The notes beneath the pieces were generated by a model. The model did no database searches, was not told the origin of the DNA, and saw only the letters and a list, made by a program, of their open reading frames with translations. 6,140 bases of DNA from positions 1 to 6,140 of the forward strand of contig DIVE01000051.1 in the NCBI GenBank assembly GCA_002423265.1. The letters run 5' to 3'. The translations under genes were made by a program, and so were the position numbers. Source of the stretch: Methylophilaceae bacterium UBA6140 (GTDB lineage Bacteria; Pseudomonadota; Gammaproteobacteria; Burkholderiales; Methylophilaceae). Shown here one piece after another: positions 1-4,283 of this stretch (the first letter of the stretch is position 1; every line of letters begins with the position of its first letter).

Positions 1-48
1 GACCCTCCCCTTAGGAGGGGGATGCTCTATCCACTGAGCTACGGGGGC
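1..48 (-). tRNA. tRNA-Arg (anticodon CCU), 3' part cut by the window edge
   Basis: Read on the minus strand from 48 downward, the sequence gives a 5' acceptor strand GCCCCCG, a D arm with GCTC...GAGC, and an anticodon arm with stem TCCCC/GGGGA and loop CTCCTAA. The anticodon is therefore CCT (CCU), decoding the arginine codon AGG. The variable region, T arm, 3' acceptor strand and CCA end lie beyond position 1. The anticodon and stems are seen directly. The gene is divergent from the peroxiredoxin gene that follows. Confidence 0.93.
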
Positions 49-77
49 GGCAGCGCTATTTTCTCATATTTGGCGCG

Positions 78-99
78 TTTCTGAATTTAGAATCAGAAA
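78..99. repeat. 7-bp inverted repeat between tRNA-Arg and the peroxiredoxin gene
   Basis: TTTCTGA (78-84) and TCAGAAA (93-99) are perfect inverted copies with an 8-nt spacer. The spacer end and right arm also contain TAGAAT (88-93), a decent -10 match on the plus strand, but no convincing -35 sits at the right distance. It could be a weak hairpin or a regulator site for the peroxiredoxin promoter; the sequence does not decide. Confidence 0.3.
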
Positions 100-176
100 A
101 ACTGTCTTTATTGAGCCGCTGTTTCAAACTGCCTTGAACAGCCGGTTGAACATTTTGCCCAATTCAGAGGATTACC

Positions 177-716
177 ATGAAACTCGTCATTGTCATCGCC
201 GCTATCGCGCTCACCTTGCTACTTTTCCGTTCCATCAGTTTTGCCGGCAAATTGCCTGAACCGGGCGATGCCGCGCCGGATTTCAGTCTGCCGGATGCCA
301 AATTGCAGACTCACAAGCTGGCTGATTATTCCGGCAAGTGGTTGGTGCTGTATTTTTACCCGAAGAACGATACGCCTGGTTGCACCAAGGAGGCATGCGC
401 TTTCCGTGACGATCTGTTTCAGATAGAAAAGCTCAATGCCAGGGTCGTCGGTGTGAGCGTAGACGATACCGATTCGCACGCGAAATTCGCCAAAAAATAC
501 AATCTGCCCTTTCCCCTGCTTTCGGATAAGGATGGCAAGGTGGCTGACAGTTACGGCGCGCTGACCAACCTCGGCATCATCAAGATCGCCAAGCGCTACA
601 CTTATTTGATCGACCCTGATGGCAAGATTGCCAAGGTTTATCTGAGCGTGGACACCTCCCGGCATTCACAGGAGATCATCGACGATCTCAAAAAACTTAC
701 GTCAAAAAATTCCTAA
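177..716 (+). CDS. bcp: Exported peroxiredoxin, Bcp/PrxQ family (thiol peroxidase)
   Basis: Peroxiredoxins of this family reduce hydrogen peroxide and organic hydroperoxides through a peroxidatic cysteine, usually recycled by thioredoxin. The 179-aa protein has the PxxxTxxC active-site motif (P62, T66, C69). A second cysteine, C74, lies five residues on, the resolving-cysteine position of atypical 2-Cys PrxQ. R140 in the KRYTYLID segment matches the conserved catalytic arginine. Residues 3-17 are strongly hydrophobic and end near a Ser-Phe-Ala site (21-23), so a signal peptide or membrane anchor is likely. Most Bcp proteins are about 150-160 aa and cytoplasmic; here the extra length is this N-terminus, implying action in the periplasm or at the inner membrane. 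The start is supported by AGAGGA at 166-171, five bases before the ATG. It appears monocistronic: the next gene is convergent. Confidence 0.93.
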   Translation: MKLVIVIAAIALTLLLFRSISFAGKLPEPGDAAPDFSLPDAKLQTHKLADYSGKWLVLYFYPKNDTPGCTKEACAFRDDLFQIEKLNARVVGVSVDDTDSHAKFAKKYNLPFPLLSDKDGKVADSYGALTNLGIIKIAKRYTYLIDPDGKIAKVYLSVDTSRHSQEIIDDLKKLTSKNS

Positions 717-768
717 TGCTCGTAACATCTGAGGGTAATAATAAAGTCACTTAAATTATCTAGGTTCG

Positions 769-795
769 TTTTATAAAAAACCATGATTTATAAAA
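769..795. terminator. Weak AT-only hairpin between convergent genes
   Basis: TTTTATAAA (769-777) and TTTATAAAA (787-795) form a 9-bp inverted repeat with a 9-nt loop. It lies between the end of the peroxiredoxin gene and the end of the convergent gene at 836. Its position suits a bidirectional terminator, but the stem has no G-C pairs, so strength is doubtful. A 10-bp palindrome GAATGCATTC (826-835) sits right after the stop of the convergent gene. Confidence 0.25.
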
Positions 796-835
796 TTTCA
801 ATTAACTACCAAACTGATTTTAATGGAATGCATTC

Positions 836-1405
836 TCAATTCGAGACTGATTCGACTTCAATCGTTTGATACTGACGCCGGAATTGCTGCTGTTCCCGCA
901 AGGCCTTGGTGATTTTAATGATCTCAGTATCGAGGATGGATTGATATCGTGACATTGTTTCGGTCCGTATATTCATCATCTGGGCATCCCTAATCAGCAT
1001 CGCTTTATCGCCGCCGCCAGTCAATTGAGCAATGACATCAGTAAGCCCATCCGGATTAAGCTTTTCGAGCAAACTATCATTAACGAGCTTGCTCGATAAT
1101 TCACTGCGTTGCTGAAGGATAATATTCGCGCGCTCAGCCTTGACCAGACGTTGTTGGCGCCACATCGTAACCGCTAGCCGCTCTAGTAATGATGCCTCCA
1201 GATGCCCCGCAGGCTGATGTTCATCCATCAAGGCATTCAGCAATATGTCAAAGTCTTCCTGAGATTCCCCGGGCAACAACAAGTCTTTTGAAAAAATTCC
1301 ATATTTGACTGCATTACGGGATGATGTTGCTTTGCCCTCTGCGGTGACGGGGCCGCAACTTTTTGCGCCGTTCATAGCGCTAGCTTCTGATCTATTCATA
1401 CTCAT
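836..1405 (-). CDS. Uncharacterised protein with N-terminal GPxTxEGK...NAxKxG motif
   Basis: No function is known to me for this 189-aa protein. Its N-terminus (residues 18-36: CGPVTAEGKATSSRNAVKYG) matches a recurring pattern, GPxTxEGKxxSxxNAxKxG, in hypothetical proteins that often occur in accessory DNA. After it come LLLPGESQEDFDILLNAL (42-59), then LEASLLERLAVTMWRQQRLVKAE (69-91), a conserved-looking helix with a central Trp-Arg. The rest is mostly helical with many charged residues (150-175). No signal peptide or membrane segment is seen. The basic, Gly/Asn-rich N-terminus could bind nucleic acid; that is inference only. The start is supported by AAAGGAG (1419-1413), seven bases from the ATG. 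It lies 21 bases after the HigA-like gene, so the two are probably co-transcribed. Confidence 0.8.
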   Translation of the reverse strand: MSMNRSEASAMNGAKSCGPVTAEGKATSSRNAVKYGIFSKDLLLPGESQEDFDILLNALMDEHQPAGHLEASLLERLAVTMWRQQRLVKAERANIILQQRSELSSKLVNDSLLEKLNPDGLTDVIAQLTGGGDKAMLIRDAQMMNIRTETMSRYQSILDTEIIKITKALREQQQFRRQYQTIEVESVSN

Positions 1406-1426
1406 ATAAATTCTCCTTTAAGTCGT

Positions 1427-1759
1427 TCAGATTTTGTCGTTGCCAGACGAGCCATCCGCTTGCATTTGTGCAAAATTAGCTGGAACTTCGTGTTCGACCC
1501 TTGCTCGTAGCTCAGGATCGATACTGCCAAGGTCATACTGGGCTTGCAGTTCAAGCCAGTATTCAGCCGTAGTCCCAAAAAATCTTGCTAGGCGAATCGC
1601 TGTCTCTGCGGTGATGCCACGCCTGCCCTGCACAATTTCGTTAACGCGGGAGGCTGGTAGTCGAAGGTTCCGTGACAACCGGTACGGATTCATGTTGAAC
1701 TTAATCAGGAAGCAATCTCGAAGCACTTCGCCAGGGTGTTTGATCTTATGGTTACGCAT
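1427..1759 (-). CDS. higA: HigA-family antitoxin-type transcriptional regulator (HTH, XRE superfamily), no adjacent HigB
   Basis: HigA proteins neutralise the HigB ribosome-dependent mRNA endonuclease and repress their own promoter. From ATG 1759 the product is 110 aa and carries the HigA hallmarks in order: KHPGEVLRDCFL (7-18), the helix-turn-helix YRLSRNLRLPASRVNEIVQGRRGIT (26-50), and AETAIRLARFFGTTAEYWLELQAQYDL (51-77). The reading frame stays open to an ATG at 1825. That longer form adds 22 atypical residues and would place the promoter and palindrome inside the gene, so 1759 is preferred. Neither start has a clear ribosome binding site. Typical higBA loci have a roughly 90-aa HigB gene just upstream; here the upstream neighbour is a divergent XRE gene. 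It may therefore be an orphan antitoxin now acting as a repressor. The following gene, 21 bases on, is not HigB-like. Confidence 0.88.
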   Translation of the reverse strand: MRNHKIKHPGEVLRDCFLIKFNMNPYRLSRNLRLPASRVNEIVQGRRGITAETAIRLARFFGTTAEYWLELQAQYDLGSIDPELRARVEHEVPANFAQMQADGSSGNDKI

Positions 1760-1791
1760 ATTGGGGCTAATCGGATAGCAACGATGGAGAC

Positions 1792-1820
1792 AGTATATAC
1801 CGTTTATCGATAAACGGTAA
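1792..1820 (-). promoter_or_regulatory. Predicted promoter of the higA-like operon
   Basis: On the minus strand a -35-like TTACCG (1820-1815) and a -10 TATACT (1797-1792, five of six to consensus) are separated by exactly 17 bases. Transcription would begin near 1785 and leave about 25 bases before the ATG at 1759. The spacer plus hexamer edges are filled by the palindrome listed separately, so a bound repressor would exclude RNA polymerase. Confidence 0.55.
1798..1819. promoter_or_regulatory. 22-bp perfect palindrome, likely operator between divergent regulators
   Basis: The left half TACCGTTTATC (1798-1808) is exactly mirrored by 1809-1819, with no spacer. It lies between two divergent genes for small helix-turn-helix proteins and overlaps the predicted -35 and spacer of the higA-like promoter. 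This is the usual arrangement for autoregulation by a HigA or XRE dimer. Which of the two proteins binds is not shown by the sequence. Confidence 0.7.
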
Positions 1821-1853
1821 GTCATAATCAGACAATAATGATTTTTATAACAA

Positions 1854-1864
1854 ATATACCGTTT
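1854..1864 (+). promoter_or_regulatory. Extra operator half-site ATATACCGTTT upstream of the XRE gene
   Basis: The 11 bases ATATACCGTTT at 1854-1864 repeat exactly those at 1795-1805, which contain the left arm of the palindrome. The copy ends 20 bases before the XRE start codon. It could be a secondary half-site through which the same regulator controls the rightward gene. Confidence 0.45.
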
Positions 1865-1884
1865 TTCAGATGTAAAATATCAAG

Positions 1885-2217
1885 ATGTCTATAGGCGCAA
1901 AAGTAAAGCAGCGTAGGATTGAGCTTGGTTTTTCACAAGTTGAGCTCGCCAAAATGGCTGGAATCAAACAGCCATCGCTCTCTTACATCGAAAACCACCC
2001 TTCCCAATCAATTAAACAATCCACACTTGTCAGGCTAGCTGCGGCACTTCAGATTGCTCCAGAAGAGCTTTATGAAGAGCCAATCAAGAAGATTATCAAT
2101 ATCTCCAAATCGTCTCAGATGCCTGAAATTATTGATCTAGAAGCAAAGCTCAATTCATCAAACCGTAGCAAGTGGATCAGCTATGGCTTCGACCTTCTCG
2201 ACTCCCAGGAAGATTAG
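1885..2217 (+). CDS. Small XRE/Cro-CI-family transcriptional repressor
   Basis: The 110-aa protein begins with a classic five-helix XRE DNA-binding domain at about residues 3-63: IGAKVKQRRIELGFSQVELA, then KMAGIKQPSLSYIEN (the turn and recognition helix), then STLVRLAAALQIAPEEL. The remaining 45 residues are polar, with no peptidase or sensor domain, so it is not a LexA/CI-type self-cleaving repressor. It is divergent from the HigA-like gene and directly precedes the operator-loaded promoter of the recombination operon, the typical place for that operon's repressor. No Shine-Dalgarno sequence precedes the ATG. A TAAAAT at 1873-1878 would start transcription at about the ATG itself, so a leaderless mRNA is possible. 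An alternative -10 is AATAAT (1834-1839), whose weak -35 (1811-1816) falls inside the palindrome. Confidence 0.9.
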   Translation: MSIGAKVKQRRIELGFSQVELAKMAGIKQPSLSYIENHPSQSIKQSTLVRLAAALQIAPEELYEEPIKKIINISKSSQMPEIIDLEAKLNSSNRSKWISYGFDLLDSQED

Positions 2218-2232
2218 CTTGTTTTTTAAAAG

Positions 2233-2260
2233 CAAAAAATATAGAACTCTCTATTGACAG
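2233..2260. promoter_or_regulatory. Weaker tandem operator copy upstream of the recombination operon
   Basis: AAATATAG ending at 2244, then six bases, then CTATTGACAG (2251-2260) repeats the plan of the stronger site just downstream: ATAG-N6-CTAT at the centre with the same AAATATAG left half. The centres of the two sites are 26 bp apart. The right arm overlaps the -35 box, so occupancy would also hinder the promoter. Confidence 0.5.
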
Positions 2261-2283
2261 ACAAATATAGTTTGCTCTATATT
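2254..2283 (+). promoter_or_regulatory. Strong sigma70-type promoter of the recombination operon
   Basis: A perfect -35 TTGACA (2254-2259) and a -10 TATATT (2278-2283) are spaced by 18 bases. Transcription would start near 2290, about 22 bases before the ATG at 2312. This is the best promoter match in the window, and it is covered by inverted repeats, so it is probably tightly repressed. Confidence 0.75.
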
Positions 2284-2288
2284 TGTCT
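2259..2288. promoter_or_regulatory. 12-bp inverted-repeat operator over the promoter
   Basis: AGACAAATATAG (2259-2270) and CTATATTTGTCT (2277-2288) are perfect inverted copies separated by TTTGCT. The repeat covers the last base of the -35, the whole spacer and the -10. The arms differ from the palindrome at 1798-1819, so a different regulator is expected, most simply the XRE protein encoded immediately upstream. Confidence 0.75.
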
Positions 2289-2311
2289 CACTATCTAACA
2301 TGGAGCCTTTA

Positions 2312-2572
2312 ATGAAAACCTTCTACTGGGTCAAAGTAACCCACAACGACATCAAACTCGATGTTTGCAAGCTTCGTAATGGCGAGCAATTTATCGACAA
2401 GGGCATCTTCCTTGCCCACCCAGATGAGATGCTCGACACGATATTGAATCCAGCGACTTGTGCAGCCATTTATCGAAGTGCTGAAAATCATGTTGCCAAT
2501 AAGCTCAAAAAGGAAACGCCGATACCGCTTTTGAAGATTAACGCAAGCGAATCCGATGCCCCACCATTCTGA
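2312..2572 (+). CDS. Small unknown protein, first gene of the recombination operon, with an SSB-like acidic C-terminal tail
   Basis: I do not recognise a family for this 86-aa protein. The start at 2312 is chosen because GGAG (2302-2305) lies six bases before it; an in-frame ATG at 2300 has no binding site and would add four residues. The product is mixed alpha/beta in character, without signal or membrane segment. It ends in ASESDAPPF, an acidic stretch followed by Pro-Pro-Phe at the very C-terminus. That resembles the DDDIPF-type tail with which single-stranded DNA-binding proteins recruit partners. No OB-fold can be claimed from the sequence. The gene is 11 bases ahead of the annealing-protein gene and shares its promoter, which suggests a role linked to single-stranded DNA handling (inference). 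Confidence 0.8.
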   Translation: MKTFYWVKVTHNDIKLDVCKLRNGEQFIDKGIFLAHPDEMLDTILNPATCAAIYRSAENHVANKLKKETPIPLLKINASESDAPPF

Positions 2573-2583
2573 GGACGCCAATC

Positions 2584-3141
2584 ATGAATTACAGTGATCT
2601 CAGAAAAATCAACGTCAATCAGCATGTCGAATACCGCGACGGACTGGCATATCTCTCGTGGGCATGGGCGGTTGATCAGTTGCTGCAGCATGACCCAGAT
2701 GCCAGCTGGGAATTCCCTGAGCCAAAGGTGTGGAATGAAACCATCATGGTCTTCTGCAGGGTGAGCGCATTTGGTCGGATAAGAGTCGCTCAGCTTCCCG
2801 TCATGGATTATCACAACCGGGCGGTAATTAATCCTGATGCGTTCGACATCAATACTGCCATGCAGCGTTGCCTTGCAAAGGCTATCGCATTACATGGGAT
2901 TGGGCTTTATTTATACGCCGGCGAAGATTTGCCCGATTCTGATACTTCTGAGGTACTGAACGAACTTGAAGCTGCAGCAAATATGGGAGAGCCAGCACTC
3001 AGGAAATTGTGGACGGATACCGCCAAGCAAATGGGCAAGACAGAAGCAGATCAATTCTGGGCTAAACATGGTCGCGCCCTGAAAGAAATTGCAATGAAAG
3101 GAAATCAAAATGGAAACAAACGCACCACAAAGAACGGATGA
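2584..3141 (+). CDS. Phage-type single-strand annealing protein, Sak3/DUF1071-like
   Basis: The 185-aa protein resembles the DUF1071 (Sak3) family of phage single-strand annealing proteins, functional counterparts of Red-beta, RecT and ERF. These coat single-stranded DNA and anneal complementary strands. Matching segments are GLAYLSWAWAVDQLLQHDPDASWEF (20-44), MVFCRVSAFGRIRVAQLPVMD (55-75), and NPDAFDINTAMQRCLAKAIALHGIGLYLYAGEDLP (83-117), the conserved core that ends in Gly-Glu-Asp-Leu-Pro. A helical tail follows (122-170), similar to tails of other phage annealing proteins, with a basic last 15 residues. The length is at the short end for the family. GAGGA (2571-2575), overlapping the previous stop codon, supplies the ribosome binding site eight bases from the ATG. 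Its 3' end overlaps the exonuclease gene. The family name is from remembered sequence patterns, not a search. Confidence 0.8.
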   Translation: MNYSDLRKINVNQHVEYRDGLAYLSWAWAVDQLLQHDPDASWEFPEPKVWNETIMVFCRVSAFGRIRVAQLPVMDYHNRAVINPDAFDINTAMQRCLAKAIALHGIGLYLYAGEDLPDSDTSEVLNELEAAANMGEPALRKLWTDTAKQMGKTEADQFWAKHGRALKEIAMKGNQNGNKRTTKNG

Positions 3142-3784
3142 TTGGCTCAAGGCACGTCTCGGCAAAGTAACCGCTTCACGTATCGCTGATCTGATGGCGA
3201 AAACCAAAACTGGATACTCTACCAGCAGGCAGAATTACTTATCTCAGCTCGTAGCTGAAAGACTCACAGGGAAACCCGCCGATTCTTACAGCAACGCTGC
3301 TATGCAATGGGGAACCGAAACGGAACCGCTTGCTCGCGCCGCATATGAAAACTCATTAGGAATTTTTGTGATGGAGACCGGCTTTCATCTCCACCCGGAG
3401 ATTGATGAAGCCGGCGCATCACCTGACGGTCTCATTGAGAATGACGGGCTCATTGAAATAAAATGCCCGAATACGGGGACGCATATTGAAACTTTATTAC
3501 GACGTGATATACCGAACAAGTATGTGCTTCAGATGCAATGGCAAATAGCTTGCACAGGCCGAACATGGTGCGATTTTGTATCGTATGACCCCAGAATGCC
3601 GATGGAACATCAATTATGCATCATACGGCACCATAGAGATGATGAATTAATCTCCAAAATAGAGCTTGAGGTTTATCAATTCTTGCAAGAGATTCATGAG
3701 ATTATTCACGCGCTGAGGAATATGCAGGATTTAAATACAGCCGTAATCCAAGGTAATCTATCAGATCAAATGGGCTGTAATTAA
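3110..3784 (+). CDS. YqaJ/lambda-Exo-type recombination exonuclease
   Basis: This 224-aa protein belongs to the viral recombinase/exonuclease family of lambda Exo (226 aa), toroidal enzymes that resect double-stranded DNA ends 5' to 3' and hand the overhang to an annealing protein. Visible motifs are QRTDDWLKARLGKVTAS (7-23), GTETEPLAR (68-76), the catalytic ASPDG with D106, IEIK with E116 and K118, and YVLQMQWQIACTG (138-150). The D-x9-E-x-K spacing equals that of lambda Exo D119/E129/K131, so the active site looks intact. The start has AAAGGA at 3097-3102 and overlaps the annealing-protein gene by 32 bases in another frame, which suggests translational coupling and a 1:1 partnership. It is the last gene of the operon, 37 bases before the end of tRNA-Leu on the opposite strand, with no terminator hairpin seen between them. 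Confidence 0.92.
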   Translation: METNAPQRTDDWLKARLGKVTASRIADLMAKTKTGYSTSRQNYLSQLVAERLTGKPADSYSNAAMQWGTETEPLARAAYENSLGIFVMETGFHLHPEIDEAGASPDGLIENDGLIEIKCPNTGTHIETLLRRDIPNKYVLQMQWQIACTGRTWCDFVSYDPRMPMEHQLCIIRHHRDDELISKIELEVYQFLQEIHEIIHALRNMQDLNTAVIQGNLSDQMGCN

Positions 3785-3821
3785 CAGATACTGGGATTGA
3801 AGTAGATAAGCTCAATACAAT

Positions 3822-3908
3822 TGGTGCCCGGAGCCGGAGTCGAACCGGCACACGCTTACGCGCGAGAGATTTTAAGTCTCTTGTGTCTACCAATTTCACC
3901 ATCCGGGC
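3822..3908 (-). tRNA. leuZ: tRNA-Leu (anticodon UAA)
   Basis: On the minus strand the acceptor stem GCCCGGA pairs with TCCGGGC, followed by discriminator A and an encoded CCA (3824-3822). The anticodon arm AGAGA-CTTAAAA-TCTCT gives anticodon TAA. A long variable arm (CGCGCGTAAGCGTG) marks a class II leucine tRNA. The T arm is GCCGG-TTCGACT-CCGGC. Total length is 87 nt. Its position last after tRNA-Gly and tRNA-Cys matches E. coli leuZ. Its 3' end faces the accessory block. Confidence 0.97.
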
Positions 3909-3913
3909 AATGG

Positions 3914-3928
3914 GCAAACGCTGTTTGC
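3914..3928. repeat. Short hairpin just upstream of tRNA-Leu
   Basis: GCAAAC (3914-3919) and GTTTGC (3923-3928) form a 6-bp stem with a 3-nt loop, five bases before the tRNA-Leu 5' end. It may help processing of the tRNA precursor; this is speculative. Confidence 0.3.
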
Positions 3929-3964
3929 ATCAAATACAAACGCGGCTTGATAAACTAGCTGCGC

Positions 3965-3970
3965 ATTCTA
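3965..3970 (-). promoter_or_regulatory. Possible -10 box for tRNA-Leu
   Basis: TAGAAT on the minus strand (five of six to consensus) is followed by a G/C-rich GCGC discriminator, typical of growth-controlled stable RNA promoters. Transcription would start about 50 bases before tRNA-Leu. No good -35 is present at 16-18 bases, so the call is weak; co-transcription with tRNA-Cys is equally possible. Confidence 0.25.
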
Positions 3971-4011
3971 TCACCCAAGAAAACTCATAGTCTTGTATGC
4001 ACAGCATAATC

Positions 4012-4085
4012 TGGAGGCGCGAGCCGGAGTCGAACCGGCCTAAACGGCTTTGCAGGCCGCGGCATAACCGCTTTGCTATCGCGCC
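4012..4085 (-). tRNA. cysT: tRNA-Cys (anticodon GCA)
   Basis: On the minus strand GGCGCGA pairs with TCGCGCC, followed by discriminator T and an encoded CCA (4014-4012). The anticodon loop CTGCAAA gives GCA. The T arm is GCCGG-TTCGACT-CCGGC, identical in sequence to that of the neighbouring tRNA-Leu. Length is 74 nt. Position between tRNA-Gly and tRNA-Leu matches E. coli cysT. Confidence 0.97.
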
Positions 4086-4108
4086 ATACTCGTACAGCTT
4101 TAACTAGT

Positions 4109-4147
4109 AAAAAAGGGAAAGCACACGAACTTTGCTTTCCCTTTTTT
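4109..4147. terminator. 15-bp perfect hairpin with flanking A and T runs between tRNA-Cys and tRNA-Gly
   Basis: AAAAAAGGGAAAGCA (4109-4123) and TGCTTTCCCTTTTTT (4133-4147) are perfect inverted copies with a 9-nt loop. In both directions the stem ends in six T residues, the form of a bidirectional intrinsic terminator. On the minus strand it would stop transcription coming from pgsA and tRNA-Gly just before tRNA-Cys, so tRNA-Cys and tRNA-Leu would then need their own promoter. A processing hairpin is the alternative. Confidence 0.7.
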
Positions 4148-4152
4148 GTATT

Positions 4153-4228
4153 TGGAGCGGGAAACGAGTCTCGAACTCGCGACCTCAACCTTGGCAAGGT
4201 TGCGCTCTACCAACTGAGCTATTCCCGC
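4153..4228 (-). tRNA. glyW: tRNA-Gly (anticodon GCC)
   Basis: On the minus strand GCGGGAA begins the acceptor stem and pairs with TTCCCGC, followed by discriminator T and an encoded CCA (4155-4153). The anticodon arm CAACC-TTGCCAA-GGTTG gives GCC. The D arm GCTCAGTTGGTAGAGC and the T arm with TTCGAGA are standard. Length is 76 nt. It follows pgsA by 55 bases, as glyW does in E. coli, and may be co-transcribed with it. Confidence 0.97.
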
Positions 4229-4283
4229 ATGAAGAAGGCAGCATTTTAGCGATTTTCAGACCGCTGTCAACACTGTTTCCCGC

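Noticed and set aside
1760..1825. Longer HigA-like protein starting at 1825
   Set aside because: The extra 22 residues do not resemble the family, have no ribosome binding site, and would place the predicted promoter and the palindrome inside the gene.
1792..2288. CRISPR-like or satellite repeat array, suggested by several short repeats
   Set aside because: The repeats are short inverted and half-site elements located at promoters, with irregular spacing; operators explain them better.
2309..3207. Minus-strand frames antisense to the recombination operon
   Set aside because: They are shadows of the plus-strand genes, with no family resemblance and no supporting start signals.
717..3821. Attachment-site direct repeats flanking the accessory block, with tRNA-Leu as target
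   Set aside because: I compared the tRNA-Leu 3' end with the left boundary (717-835) and the interior and saw no copy. A GGTTCG at 763-768 is too short and in the wrong orientation. No integrase gene is present.
3702..3917. Minus-strand reading frame of 71 codons containing MVKLVDTRDLKSL-like residues
   Set aside because: It is the tRNA-Leu gene read as protein, a common spurious call; the tRNA structure explains the sequence fully.
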